The notes: generated by a model not told the origin, from the letters alone. A stretch of 64,000 bases of DNA from Oscillatoriales cyanobacterium (GCA_004292515.1 RDXB01000079.1:1-64000); one strand, 5' to 3'. Shown: positions 48,712-57,650, numbered from the stretch's first letter. Program-made: numbers and translations.

Positions 48712-48944
48712 TACATATAGTCCTTAAAATCATCTAAAGGCTCATCAAAATCCTCTGGTAATGGCAAAACAAACGTTCCTTTTAGCGAACCTGCTAAACG
48801 CTTTTTTTCAGGTTTGACTTGAGCTTTTTCAAGTTCTTCCTTTGCATATTGACTAGCCAAGAACTCCGTATAAAGGAGAACCGCCTTTTTTACTACGTCA
48901 GGAAGCTTTTCAACATTTTTTAAAATAGCAGCTTCAATGGTCAT
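48711..48944 (-). CDS. Antitoxin of the VapB/DUF2281-like type
   Basis: The 77-residue protein precedes the PIN toxin. An N-terminal helical part (AAILKNVEKLPDVVKKAVLLYTEFL) is typical of the DUF2281 group, which pairs with VapC-like toxins, and a Lys/Pro-rich and acidic C-terminal half (KRLAGSLKGTFVLPLPEDFDEPLDDFKDYM) would wrap the toxin. The ATG overlaps the stop of the upstream R-M half by four bases (ATGA); its ribosome-binding site AGAGGAG forms part of the codons for the last residues of that half. So it is translated in tandem with the modification domain. Confidence 0.88.
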   Translation of the reverse strand: MTIEAAILKNVEKLPDVVKKAVLLYTEFLASQYAKEELEKAQVKPEKKRLAGSLKGTFVLPLPEDFDEPLDDFKDYM

Positions 48945-50683
48945 GATTTACTCCTCTTTTTGACTTTGACTAAAAACATCACCGCAATTCCAGTTTGAAT
49001 ACCAAATACATTGTTTTTCGTGCCAGAAATTTTAGGATTATTCCTCACATCCGATTGAGTATCTACAATATAAACATAATCAAACTCGCGATCAATAGAC
49101 TTCCGAAAGCCATCAAACGTTTTGGAGTCAATAAACGATCGATTGGTGATGAACGCAATAATGCCATTTTGCCCTAGTCGATCGGATGCCCACCGAAAAA
49201 AGCGGGTATACATATCGTAGACAACAATCTGATTTTGAGCTGTGCCCTCCTTAATATAAGTTCTCTTAATTGATTTATCAATTTCTTCGTAGGAACGATT
49301 CGCATTGCGCTGATTAAAATTCCCTTGATGGGCATTATAGGGAGGATTGCCGATGATGACAGAGATCGTGCGATCATTCTGCTGCTGAATCCTTGCCGTA
49401 TTTTGCACAGTCATGGCAAAGATATCAAATTGCTTGCCTTCAAATGTAGAGTGATCCAGCGTATCTACAAGACAGATATTCTTAAATTCCTCATAGTTAC
49501 CCATTTTTTGCTGATAGGTGAACTCAATATTCAAATTGGCAATGTAATAGGGCAAAATCGCCACTTCATTGCAGTGGATCTCGTGCTTATATTTATGCTC
49601 CAGCTTATCCGCAGGCAAATATTCAATCAGTTCCGTAATATAAGTCCCCGTTCCCGTACAAGGATCAAGAATCTCCACCCCCGGATCGCTCAACAACTTG
49701 CCAAAGTGCTTATGGGTCAAATAATTCGCACTCTCAATCATGAAACGGACGATTTCATTCGGCGTATAAACAATCCCTAGCCGATCGGCCGCCTTGGGGT
49801 TATAGGCTTTGTAAAAATTCTCGTAAACCGCCTTCAGAAACTTCTGTTTTTCGTGGTGATTAGCAATATTCTCCGAATGGCGACGAATCACCGCATAGTA
49901 ATGTTCAATACTCTTCAGCGTATTTCTGCGGGTTGCTCCCGTGAAAAAAGTATTGATAATTTCTGACAGTTCCCGCGCAATATTATTTTCCCGGTGAAAC
50001 TGTGATTCATGAAAAATATTAGTAAAAATATCCTCCGTGAGAATGTGCTGAATCAACATCTCATGGATATCGAAGATCGCAATTTCTGGGTTAATCGACT
50101 GGCGACAAACTGCTAGAAAAGCATTGCGATGCTCCCTAAATTGAGTGTTGTTCGCTTCTTGCTGATTAATAATGTCTCGCAGTGCGACCAAAATATGGGG
50201 AATATCTTCTTTAAACTTGCCGATCGCCGCCCGAAAATCGCGCACTTCAGGGCGTTCATAACTGACAAACGTACTGATTAACCCATCTAACGCCGCCGCA
50301 TCTGCCATCGGAACACGCAACTGCTCTCGACTGTGCTGAATCAGGACAGCAGTTTGGGAGTCTTCAAATAAAATGTTTTCGTCGGGGTAGCCCTTTGCTA
50401 GCTTTTTCTCAATTTCATGATCGAGTTTGTCGTACTGATCCTTGCTTTCCCACCAGCCATGTTCTAGGCGAATGGCATCCTTGACCGTGCCATCGGGAAA
50501 AACTGTGGTGTTGAACTTGGTCTTAAAATCCAGCTCGGGGATCAGCAGATAGTTGCGGGGTTTGCAATACTCATTTAGCAACCGCTCAAAGGCATTACGG
50601 ATGCTCGTTTCCTTTTTGGAACCGCCGTAACGGATGATTTTTTCGACTTCTGCTTGGTATTGCGTCACCAGCAACCTGGACAT
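48941..50683 (-). CDS. N-terminal half of split type IIG/type ISP-like R-M enzyme: nuclease and N6-adenine methylase
   Basis: The 580-residue protein starts at ATG 50681-50683 after GGGAG. An N-terminal PD-(D/E)xK nuclease is likely: PDGTVKDAI with Asp64 or Asp69, then Glu79-x-Lys81 in WWESKD. A helical connector follows. The N6-adenine methylase has the SAM motif DPCTGTGTY (Asp340) and catalytic NPPY (Asn446). No helicase motifs are present, so it is closer to type IIG than to the longer LlaGI-type enzymes. It ends FGIQTGIAVMFLVKVKKRSKS; in intact relatives the specificity region continues from there. Here a stop overlaps an antitoxin gene instead. Confidence 0.9.
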   Translation of the reverse strand: MSRLLVTQYQAEVEKIIRYGGSKKETSIRNAFERLLNEYCKPRNYLLIPELDFKTKFNTTVFPDGTVKDAIRLEHGWWESKDQYDKLDHEIEKKLAKGYPDENILFEDSQTAVLIQHSREQLRVPMADAAALDGLISTFVSYERPEVRDFRAAIGKFKEDIPHILVALRDIINQQEANNTQFREHRNAFLAVCRQSINPEIAIFDIHEMLIQHILTEDIFTNIFHESQFHRENNIARELSEIINTFFTGATRRNTLKSIEHYYAVIRRHSENIANHHEKQKFLKAVYENFYKAYNPKAADRLGIVYTPNEIVRFMIESANYLTHKHFGKLLSDPGVEILDPCTGTGTYITELIEYLPADKLEHKYKHEIHCNEVAILPYYIANLNIEFTYQQKMGNYEEFKNICLVDTLDHSTFEGKQFDIFAMTVQNTARIQQQNDRTISVIIGNPPYNAHQGNFNQRNANRSYEEIDKSIKRTYIKEGTAQNQIVVYDMYTRFFRWASDRLGQNGIIAFITNRSFIDSKTFDGFRKSIDREFDYVYIVDTQSDVRNNPKISGTKNNVFGIQTGIAVMFLVKVKKRSKS

Positions 50684-51017
50684 TCCACAACTCCCGAAAC
50701 AATCGAGCTAGATCAAGCTTAATCTTGCCACCCAAAAACTAGTTTTAAATCTTTCTATATCACCACCACCGCCCAACCCTGGCGCGATCGGCTCAACCAT
50801 TAAGCCGGCCGTAGGGTGTGTAGGGTAACGGCCCGCAAGCACCCGATGCTCCCTCCATGCCCTACTACGCACCGCTGCAACATCGCGGCCCAACCGATCG
50901 GGGGATGGTCGTGCATGGCGTACCGGTGGCGGTGCGTGGGAGATCACCGGGAGATTGTTGTTACAAAAGTGAAATGCTCCCACACACCCTACGCGATCGG
51001 CTGAATTGATCGGGGAG
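50684..51017. repeat. GTAGGGTGTGT-type MITE-like repeat in gap
   Basis: GTAGGGTGTGT (50811-50821) and ACACACCCTAC (50982-50992) are perfect inverted ends of a 182-bp element. Inside, CTACGCACCGC and GGCGGTGCGTGG also pair. This belongs to a hairpin class common in cyanobacteria (GTAGGGTGTGTTAG...). No gene is supported between the R-M island and rnz. Confidence 0.8.
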
Positions 51018-51965
51018 CTAGGCGGCTTGGGCTTCTCGGCGGCGGGGGACTTCATAGCACCAAAAATCTTTGGCCATTTCCGTGTTGGGGAAAATCGATC
51101 GCGCTTCGTTCAGCAAGTCTTTGAACTCGATCGCATTGCCCGGTGCATAGCGCGGGCTGAAGTGCGTGATGATCAAGGTTTTCACGGCCGCTGCCAAGGC
51201 CACCTGGGCCGCCATCGTCGTGGTGGAATGCAACCGCTCAAAGGCCATTTGCGCGTCCGCATGGGCAAAGGTGGCCTCGTGGATCAACACATCCGCGTTC
51301 TGGGCCAGCTCGATCGCCCGATCGCAAAAGATCGTGTCCGTGCAATAAACCCACTTGCGGCCCGCTTCCGGTGGGGCACAGAGGCTTTGCCCATTGATCG
51401 TCCGGCCGTCGGGTAGCGTCACTGTTTCGCCCCGCTTTAGGCGGCCATAGACCGGCCCGGCGGGAATATTCAGCGATCGGGCCTGGTCAATGTCAAACCG
51501 GCCCGGGCGATCTTTCTCAATCACCGCATAGCCAAAGGCCGGCACGCGGTGTTCCAGCAATTGGCACTGGACAATAAATTCCGCATCCTCAAAGATTTGC
51601 CCCGGCTCGACCGTATGCACCTTGATCGGAAACGAAAAGCGCGTTTGGGAATAGCGCTGGCAAGCTTTTAGATAGTCGCTCAACCCCGGTGGCCCATAGA
51701 GTTCGATCGGGTGGGGCTGGCCCGCAAGCCCACAACTGGCCAGCAAGCCCATCAACCCAAAGATGTGGTCGCCATGCATGTGGGTGATGAAGATGCGGGT
51801 GATTTGGCTCGATCGCACCTCGCTGCGTAACAGTTGATGCTGAGTCCCTTCGCCGCAGTCAAACAACCACACCTCGGCCCGCTGAGGCAGCCGCAACACC
51901 AAGCTGGAAACGTTGCGCGATCGGGTCGGTACGCCAGAACTCGTGCCCAAAAACGTCACTTCCAA
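51018..51965 (-). CDS. rnz: Ribonuclease Z
   Basis: RNase Z trims the 3' trailer of tRNA precursors. The metallo-beta-lactamase fold is intact: FLGTSSGVPT at the start, the zinc motif THMHGDH (His62, His64, Asp66, His67), DCGEGTQHQLL, the exosite region, CTDT, HEATF and ITHFSPRY with the last His ligand. Length (315 aa) is normal. The chain begins MEVTFLGTSSG, encoded from TTG at 51963-51965 with CAGGAG upstream; no in-frame ATG gives the full domain, so TTG initiation is supported by family alignment. It is followed upstream by hrcA in the same direction, 75 bp away. Confidence 0.94.
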   Translation of the reverse strand: MEVTFLGTSSGVPTRSRNVSSLVLRLPQRAEVWLFDCGEGTQHQLLRSEVRSSQITRIFITHMHGDHIFGLMGLLASCGLAGQPHPIELYGPPGLSDYLKACQRYSQTRFSFPIKVHTVEPGQIFEDAEFIVQCQLLEHRVPAFGYAVIEKDRPGRFDIDQARSLNIPAGPVYGRLKRGETVTLPDGRTINGQSLCAPPEAGRKWVYCTDTIFCDRAIELAQNADVLIHEATFAHADAQMAFERLHSTTTMAAQVALAAAVKTLIITHFSPRYAPGNAIEFKDLLNEARSIFPNTEMAKDFWCYEVPRRREAQAA

Positions 51966-52040
51966 GATGGTCGTTGCTCCTGCGAATCGATCGCCCCTAT
52001 CTTGCCACGGGCCGGGCCGATCGCGAAAATCACCACCGCC

Positions 52041-53189
52041 CTAGGAATCCGCCGGGGTTGCCAAATCAGGCGTACCGATCGCCACTGGGTTGAAGCGGCC
52101 GGCTGGCAGCTCCGATCCCGATGCGCCCATCACTTCCGAGAGGTAGTCGGCCGTGGCCCCAACGGCGGCGATCGCCCGATCGTAGTCCAGCCGAGTTGGC
52201 CCCAAAATTCCCACGCTGCCCAGGGGCGAGATTCCGTTGCCGTAGAGCGAAGAGATCAGGGTGTAGCCCTGAATCGGTTCCCAGGGATTTTCCATGCCGA
52301 TCCGAATTCGCACTCGTCGATCGTCGATCGCATCTTCAAAAATCAAAGACCACAGGCGCTCTTGCTCTTCTTCCAGCACATGGATCAAGGTTTGCACCTG
52401 CTGCAACTCGGAAAACTCCGGTTGCCGCAACACTTCCGAGACCCCACTGATCACAATCCGCGTGGTGGTGGGGGTTTGGGTGCGCCGTGCCAAATGGACG
52501 AGGGCCGCTTGCAAGGCTTGGCCGCGCCGATCGAACTCGCGCCCCAGTTCGTCCCAGTCCAACTGTGTCACCTCCAGCAGGGAGCGATCGCGCAGTTGCT
52601 CATCCAAAAAGTTGGACAAAATCACCAGTTCCCGTTCCAGGGTGTCGGGATCGAGGGGCTGGGCAGTCTCTTCGGGTTGGGGCAGGGGGACGATCGCCGA
52701 GTGGCTTTGGTAGTCATCGGTCACCACCAACAACATCACCCGATCGGCCTCCATCGGCAACAACCGCACATGGCGCACTTGCAGGGTTGGCAATTGAGGA
52801 AGGGCGATCGCCGCAATGCAACCGCTCAAGCCCGCCAGCAGTTGGGCCGCCCCTTTCAGCAACAGGTCAAGGTGGGGCGAAGAGGTTTTGAGCTGATGGT
52901 TCAGGAGCTGATTGGCCCGCTGCACCATTTGTTCCGATGGCATGGCACAGCGATCGACATAGACCCGATAGCCCGAGTCGGACGGCACACGGCCAGCGGA
53001 GGTGTGGGGCTGATAGAGCAGGCCCGCTTTTTCGAGCGCGCCCATGGCGTTGCGCACCGTCGCCGGACTCGCATCCAACTGGTACTCTTCCACCAACGCT
53101 TTTGATCCCACCGGCTCGGCGGTGGAGATGTAGTGGCGAATGGTGGCGAACAGGACGCGCTCTTGGCGTTGGGTTAACTGAAACTCCAT
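52041..53189 (-). CDS. hrcA: Heat-inducible transcription repressor HrcA
   Basis: HrcA represses groE and dnaK operons by binding CIRCE sites and is folded by GroEL. ATG 53187-53189 begins MEFQLTQRQERVLFATIRHYISTAEPVGSKALVEEYQL, the winged-helix region; SPATVRNAMGALEKAGLLYQPHTSAGRVPSDSGYRVYVD is the recognition part and the family signature. The GAF-like dimerisation half follows. Length (382 aa) is slightly above the bacterial average. No CIRCE inverted repeat was seen in its promoter region, so it is not visibly autoregulated. The 33 extra in-frame residues upstream to 53288 are unlikely to be translated. Confidence 0.94.
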   Translation of the reverse strand: MEFQLTQRQERVLFATIRHYISTAEPVGSKALVEEYQLDASPATVRNAMGALEKAGLLYQPHTSAGRVPSDSGYRVYVDRCAMPSEQMVQRANQLLNHQLKTSSPHLDLLLKGAAQLLAGLSGCIAAIALPQLPTLQVRHVRLLPMEADRVMLLVVTDDYQSHSAIVPLPQPEETAQPLDPDTLERELVILSNFLDEQLRDRSLLEVTQLDWDELGREFDRRGQALQAALVHLARRTQTPTTTRIVISGVSEVLRQPEFSELQQVQTLIHVLEEEQERLWSLIFEDAIDDRRVRIRIGMENPWEPIQGYTLISSLYGNGISPLGSVGILGPTRLDYDRAIAAVGATADYLSEVMGASGSELPAGRFNPVAIGTPDLATPADS

Positions 53190-53703
53190 AGGGATCGGAA
53201 ACAGCGGGGAAATCGGTGGATCGAAATCGAGGGGTCTGATGAGGGATCTGATGAGGATGCCTGAATAGCTAAAATTGAGACTCTGCAAGCCTTAGCGATC
53301 AATGCAGGCAAGGGGCTTAGGGGCTGTCGTCATTGCCAGTAGGGATGCTGAAACGGTTGATTTTCTGTACCCCAATGGTCATAACAAGGGGCTTAAGCCC
53401 CTTGCTTGCCCCCACGACTGCTGGTGCTGTGTCAGTGCTTCAAGATCCGTTTCAGGCATCCCACATAAAAAGCGTTGGATAAAAAGGGCAGCCCAATTTA
53501 GCGATCGCGCCGTGGTGGCTGTTCCGATCTTGCAAGGTTTATCTAGGGTAACTAATTGTTCAAAAAGATTTTTTTAAGAATTGAGCGCGATCTCCGATCA
53601 CTACAGCCCAGTTGCCCAGCCTGTCAGGGGTTGCTGAATTGCGATCGGTTCGGGACGATCACCCAATGGGGGCAACGATGACCCCAAATCGAGCGATCGC
53701 GCT
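53190..53703. repeat. Gap with repeat family A, copy 4
   Basis: CAAGGGGCTTAGGGGCTGTC at 53309-53328, GATGCTGAAACGGTTGATTT at about 53345-53364, and the perfect palindrome CAAGGGGCTTAAGCCCCTTG at 53385-53404 make this copy. It is followed by GATCCGTTTCAGGCATCCCA. The rest of the gap has A/T-rich GGTTTATCTAGGGTAACTAATTG with TTTTTTTAAG near 53570-53580, but no gene. No CIRCE element was found. Confidence 0.75.
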
Positions 53704-55035
53704 TCAAAAGTCATCCTCATCGGCGCTGCGATCGAGGTCGTAGAGCACCTTTTCCAGATACCAATCCTCATCCATGCCGGGGTAATGTTCCCGGGCTCGA
53801 TCGACCAGGGTTTGGGCGATCGCCGTTTGGCCACCCACGCGCCCCAACAATCGTTGCCAGAGGGGGTTTTGCGGTTTACCACCAGCGGCGCGATCAATGT
53901 GATCGGCGGGGACACTCTGTTGCAGGCGCTTCAACTGTTCCAGCACGGCCCGATAGCGCTCCCAGTCGTTGCGATCGCACCACAAACTGGCGGCCTGTTC
54001 GTAGTCGGCGATCGCCTGGGATAGGTTTTCAATTCGCACAGCCGCCTTGGCCCGCAACACCAAAACCGTTGGCCGATCGCCCCCGGTTTCCAGGGACCGA
54101 TCGTAGTCGGCGATCGCCCCCAAATAGTCCCCCGCCGCCTGCTTGGCATCACCCCGCGCCACCCACAGCAACGGATCATCAGCATTCAGCGCCAGCGCCC
54201 GATCGAGATCCGCCAAGCTGCCCGCTCGATCGCCCAATTCCAGCTTGGCCCGCGCCCGGTAACGATAGGCGATCGGCTGGTTGGGATCGGCTTGGATCAC
54301 TGGGTTGCAATCCACAATCACCCCTTGCCAATCCTGCTGCACAATCCGCACCGCCGCCCGACAGAGCCGCGCCGATCGATCCTGCGGGTCGAGGTTCAAA
54401 ACCCAGTTCAACTCCGCCAACGCGCCCAAGGTGTCCCCCATTTCCGCCCGCGTCAGCAACGCTGCATAAAACGTTTCGGGGCGGCTGGGGGGTGTCAAGG
54501 CCGGACTAGTGGCGGGTGCTGGGGCCGTCGAAAGCGGGGCAGCGATCGCGGCGGTGGGCGCAGTTGTTGGTTGCAACTGCTTCAGCAAGTCCAGGCAATG
54601 TTTGGTCGCCGCCACATCCCGGCGATCAAGATAGAGTTCCGCCGCCTTGCGGAGGCTAATCAGGGCCAGATCCAATTTGCCCTGCTTACGAAGGGCCGTG
54701 GCTTGCAGTTGATGGGCCGCTGCGTGCCGAGGATCGAGGGTCAACAGGTGGGTTAAGTCGGCGATCGCCCCGCCAAAGTGGTCGAGGGCCACACGAACCA
54801 AAGCCCGGGCGTAGAGCGCGTCTTGATAGTTGGGGTCAATCTCGATCGCCCGCGATTGGTCAAAGGCCGCCTGCTGCCATTGGCCCGCATCGAAATAGGC
54901 CAACCCGCGCCGGTAATGGGCCTCTGCGGAATAGGGAGCCGCCGCGATCGCCCGGTCAAAACAGGCGATCGCCCCCGCATAGTCGCCCTCCGTGGCGCAG
55001 GCGATCCCGTCCAAAAATGCCGATTCATCTGCCAT
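53704..55035 (-). CDS. Tetratricopeptide (TPR) repeat protein
   Basis: The 443-residue soluble protein (ATG 55033-55035, with GGAGGGG before it) is built of TPR units: AIACFDRAIAAAPYSAEAHYRRGLAYFDAGQWQQAAFDQSRAIEIDPNYQDALYARALVRV shows the WxxAxxxxxxAlxxxPxxxxa pattern, and two more units lie at about residues 195-330. A Pro/Ala-rich linker (TAPTAAIAAPLSTAPAPATS) divides the two TPR blocks. TPR proteins are scaffolds, often for photosystem assembly in cyanobacteria; no partner is indicated here. The C-terminus is acidic (YLEKVLYDLDRSADEDDF). It lies alone between a repeat gap and the divergent dehydrogenase gene. Confidence 0.88.
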   Translation of the reverse strand: MADESAFLDGIACATEGDYAGAIACFDRAIAAAPYSAEAHYRRGLAYFDAGQWQQAAFDQSRAIEIDPNYQDALYARALVRVALDHFGGAIADLTHLLTLDPRHAAAHQLQATALRKQGKLDLALISLRKAAELYLDRRDVAATKHCLDLLKQLQPTTAPTAAIAAPLSTAPAPATSPALTPPSRPETFYAALLTRAEMGDTLGALAELNWVLNLDPQDRSARLCRAAVRIVQQDWQGVIVDCNPVIQADPNQPIAYRYRARAKLELGDRAGSLADLDRALALNADDPLLWVARGDAKQAAGDYLGAIADYDRSLETGGDRPTVLVLRAKAAVRIENLSQAIADYEQAASLWCDRNDWERYRAVLEQLKRLQQSVPADHIDRAAGGKPQNPLWQRLLGRVGGQTAIAQTLVDRAREHYPGMDEDWYLEKVLYDLDRSADEDDF

Positions 55036-55244
55036 CAATTCCCCTCCTGCTGCGGACCGACACCCACAGGCTATGCTAGCAAGTCGATCGCCTAGCCATA
55101 GGTTGTTTGGGGCAATGGATGGGTTGCCCTCAGCTCCCGCGCGGAATTGGGACTGCTAGGATCGTCGCCGGTTCGCGATCTCCTGGGATCACGACGACAA
55201 CAGTGGGTTCAACGGGCTGACGGGTTCGATCGAGAGGCAACAGC

Positions 55245-56117
55245 ATGACGCAAATTGCATTTTTGGGACTGGGCGTGATGGGCAGCGCCATGGCCGCCAA
55301 CTTGGTGCGGGGTGGCGCGACGGTCACGGGCTGGAACCGCACCGCTGATCGCCCCACGGTGGCCCAGGCCGCGGCGGCCGGCGTGACGATCGCCCCGGAT
55401 TTGCGATCGGCGGTGGAGTCGGCGACGTTGATTTTTTCCTGCTTGGGCGATATGCCCGATGTGGAGCAAGTGTTGCTGGGAGCGGCGACCCTGGCTCCAG
55501 CGGGGGCCTTGTTTGTGGACTTCACCACGATCGGCAGTGTGGGGGCGATCGCGATCGGGCAGTCCTTGACTGCTCAAGGGTTTGGGTTTTTGGATGCGCC
55601 GGTTTCCGGGGGCGACGTGGGGGCCCAGCGAGGGACCCTAACGATCATGGTGGGCGGCGACCCGGCCGCGTTCGATCGCGCCCAACCCTGGCTGGCTTGC
55701 ATGGGCCAAACCATTCGCCACTGCGGCCCGATCGGCAGCGGCCAGGCGGTAAAACTCTGCAACCAAGTGCTGGCGGCAGGGCACATGATGGCCCTTTGTG
55801 AGGCGTTGGCCCTGGCGCAATCGCAACAAATCGATCCGCAATTGGTGGTGGAGGTTTGCAGCACCGGAGCGGCTGGGTCTTGGGCATTGACCAACTTGGG
55901 CCCGAAAATTTTGGATCAGGACTTTGCCCCTGGGTTTGCGATCGAGCATATGCAGAAAGACCTGCGGTTGGTGCGAGAGGCCACGGGCGATCGACCCGCA
56001 CCGATCACCGACCTAGCCGATCGCGTGTTCAGTCAGGTCGCGGCCCTCGATGGGGGCCAAGGAGCCAAGCAAGGTACCCAAGCCGCCAGCCGCGCCTATG
56101 GCCAGGCGACTGACTAG
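55245..56117 (+). CDS. NAD(P)-dependent beta-hydroxyacid dehydrogenase-like protein
   Basis: The 290-residue protein belongs to the 3-hydroxyisobutyrate/6-phosphogluconate dehydrogenase superfamily. The N-terminus IAFLGLGVMGSAMAANLVRGG is the GxGxxG nucleotide-binding motif; GWNRTADRP suggests NADPH preference because of the Arg after the second strand. The substrate motif DAPVSGGDVGAQRGTLTIMVGG and the catalytic Lys in GQAVKLCNQ are intact. Members include glyoxylate/succinic-semialdehyde reductases; the real substrate is unknown. It starts ATG 55245 after GAGGCAACAGC. It is not in an obvious operon. Confidence 0.9.
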   Translation: MTQIAFLGLGVMGSAMAANLVRGGATVTGWNRTADRPTVAQAAAAGVTIAPDLRSAVESATLIFSCLGDMPDVEQVLLGAATLAPAGALFVDFTTIGSVGAIAIGQSLTAQGFGFLDAPVSGGDVGAQRGTLTIMVGGDPAAFDRAQPWLACMGQTIRHCGPIGSGQAVKLCNQVLAAGHMMALCEALALAQSQQIDPQLVVEVCSTGAAGSWALTNLGPKILDQDFAPGFAIEHMQKDLRLVREATGDRPAPITDLADRVFSQVAALDGGQGAKQGTQAASRAYGQATD

Positions 56118-56229
56118 CCCCCCTCAGGAGTCAGACCCCTCAAGTTTGTCTGTGCAATTGGACACCATACGCTACAGTAGACACGCAAGTTGTCCAGCAA
56201 GTTAGGCCCTCGTTGGGGCAATTGCGATC

Positions 56230-57402
56230 GTGAAATCTGCTGCTAAACCGTTGGAATCTGCACCGGGCGCGATCGGGCGCATCCCGTGGGGACGATCCTT
56301 GGCGTTGGGTGTGGCAGGCACGGCCCTGACCCTGGTGCTGTGGCCCCTGGGCGCGGGCAAACCAGCGTCCACTTCAACTCACCTGAGTGCCCCCATGCCA
56401 GTCACACCGCTGGATTTGGTGGCCAACACTGCCGGTAATGCCCCCGCGCCGACCCGATCGCCCGCGGCCCCCGCTGCCCGCCCGATCGCCCCAGCAGCCC
56501 CCCCCAGCCCGACCGGTGATGTCCCGATCGCCGATCCCTTCACGGCCGATCCCCAGGCCAGCGCAGCGGCTACCAACAACGCACCGAAAACCGCAGCCCC
56601 CAAGCCAGCCCCCAGCCCTTCGGCCCCAGTGGCCAGCCCCCGTCCAACAACTGCGCCGCCCACCCGGCCTGCACCCAACCGCCAAAGTATGTTTTGGATG
56701 GAGCAGGCCCCCCAGCGTGCCTTGAACCTGAAAAAAGACTTGCCGATCTATGCCCAAATTTTCCAAAGCTCAACGGCCCTGGGGGTAGTGGCTGTGGGGG
56801 TAGCCGAGGGGAACTACCGGCTGACGGTGCAAAACGGCGCACTGTTTGTGCAGCCTACACCCAACTACTATGGCCACACCGATCCCGGTAACTTGTCTTG
56901 GGGCCAGCGGGTGACGAACTATGGCCCCTGTAGCGACCAGGGCCGCAGCGGGGGCAACCTGGCCGCCGCCGATCGCGCCTGTGTGGAGCGGTTGGTTGGG
57001 CGCTTGCCCACCGCGTTGACGGATATGTACGCCGCCGGAATCGACCCCTACGACGACTTGCAAGCGTTGGTCAATGCCGTTGATTTGTATAACCAAGCCA
57101 GCCCGATCCATTCCCGCTGGTTCCCCCAAGCTCTGACGATCGCCCGTCGAGGTGGTTTGTCGGGCTTGGAGGCCTACGCCTGGGCGCGCACAGCTTCGTT
57201 TTACCTAGACAGCAACGATCGCCTGGATATCCGCAACGGCACCAACCGCGCTTCGGGTTTGTTGGGCATCTGTTCGCGGGAAGGGCGGCCCATGACCCAG
57301 TGGGAATGTGTCTATGCTGATCAGGCCCGCCGAGTGGGGGCGATCGCCAGCACCTACCAGAGTTTCCTAAAGTTGGCCACCAACAAGAGCCGCCGGAATT
57401 GA
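56230..57402 (+). CDS. Hypothetical exported protein with Pro/Ala-rich linker
   Basis: No family is recognised. The 390-residue protein starts at GTG 56230 and has an N-terminal helix (GRSLALGVAGTALTLVLWPLG), either a signal or an anchor, then about 110 residues of Pro, Ala and Thr, and a C-terminal domain of about 230 residues. The latter includes NRQSMFWMEQAPQRALNLKKDLPIYAQIFQ, YYGHTDPGNLSWGQRVTNYGPCSDQ, and ALTDMYAAGIDPYDDLQALVNAVDLYNQASPIHSRWFPQAL, with a later pair of Cys (LGICSREG, WECVYAD). This suggests a secreted globular domain, possibly with disulfides. Nothing in the surroundings gives a function. Confidence 0.75.
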   Translation: MKSAAKPLESAPGAIGRIPWGRSLALGVAGTALTLVLWPLGAGKPASTSTHLSAPMPVTPLDLVANTAGNAPAPTRSPAAPAARPIAPAAPPSPTGDVPIADPFTADPQASAAATNNAPKTAAPKPAPSPSAPVASPRPTTAPPTRPAPNRQSMFWMEQAPQRALNLKKDLPIYAQIFQSSTALGVVAVGVAEGNYRLTVQNGALFVQPTPNYYGHTDPGNLSWGQRVTNYGPCSDQGRSGGNLAAADRACVERLVGRLPTALTDMYAAGIDPYDDLQALVNAVDLYNQASPIHSRWFPQALTIARRGGLSGLEAYAWARTASFYLDSNDRLDIRNGTNRASGLLGICSREGRPMTQWECVYADQARRVGAIASTYQSFLKLATNKSRRN

Positions 57403-57443
57403 CGACGCTCAATTCACGCCTGAACCGCACAGTAGTAGCAGTA

Positions 57444-57650
57444 GTAGGGTGGGCAATGCCCACCAACAACCACCGTTCCAAAGCAACACAGTCGCGCTCA
57501 AGACCAAGAACCATCTTGAAGTCGATTCTGATTCTGTTCCTAAACCGCACAGTGGGGGAGTAGTAGGCGATGTTGTTGGGAGGAAATGGTGGACATTGCC
57601 TGCCCTACCAACTACTGCCTATGGGGGGCGGTGGGCAATGCCCACCCTAC
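57444..57650. repeat. GGGTGGGCAATGCCCACC repeat cluster
   Basis: GTAGGGTGGGCAATGCCCACC stands at 57444-57464; a diverged GGTGGACATTGCCTGCCCTAC follows at about 57585-57605, and GTGGGCAATGCCCACCCTAC at 57631-57650. Their core equals the centre of the family B elements at 17949 and 31130. CTGAACCGCACAGTAGTAGC and CTAAACCGCACAGTGGGGGAG also repeat. The cluster ends the 56230 gene region and converges on moaB. Confidence 0.8.

Noticed and set aside
53190-53300. CIRCE operator before hrcA
   Set aside because: No TTAGCACTC-N9-GAGTGCTAA-like inverted repeat is present in the upstream region.
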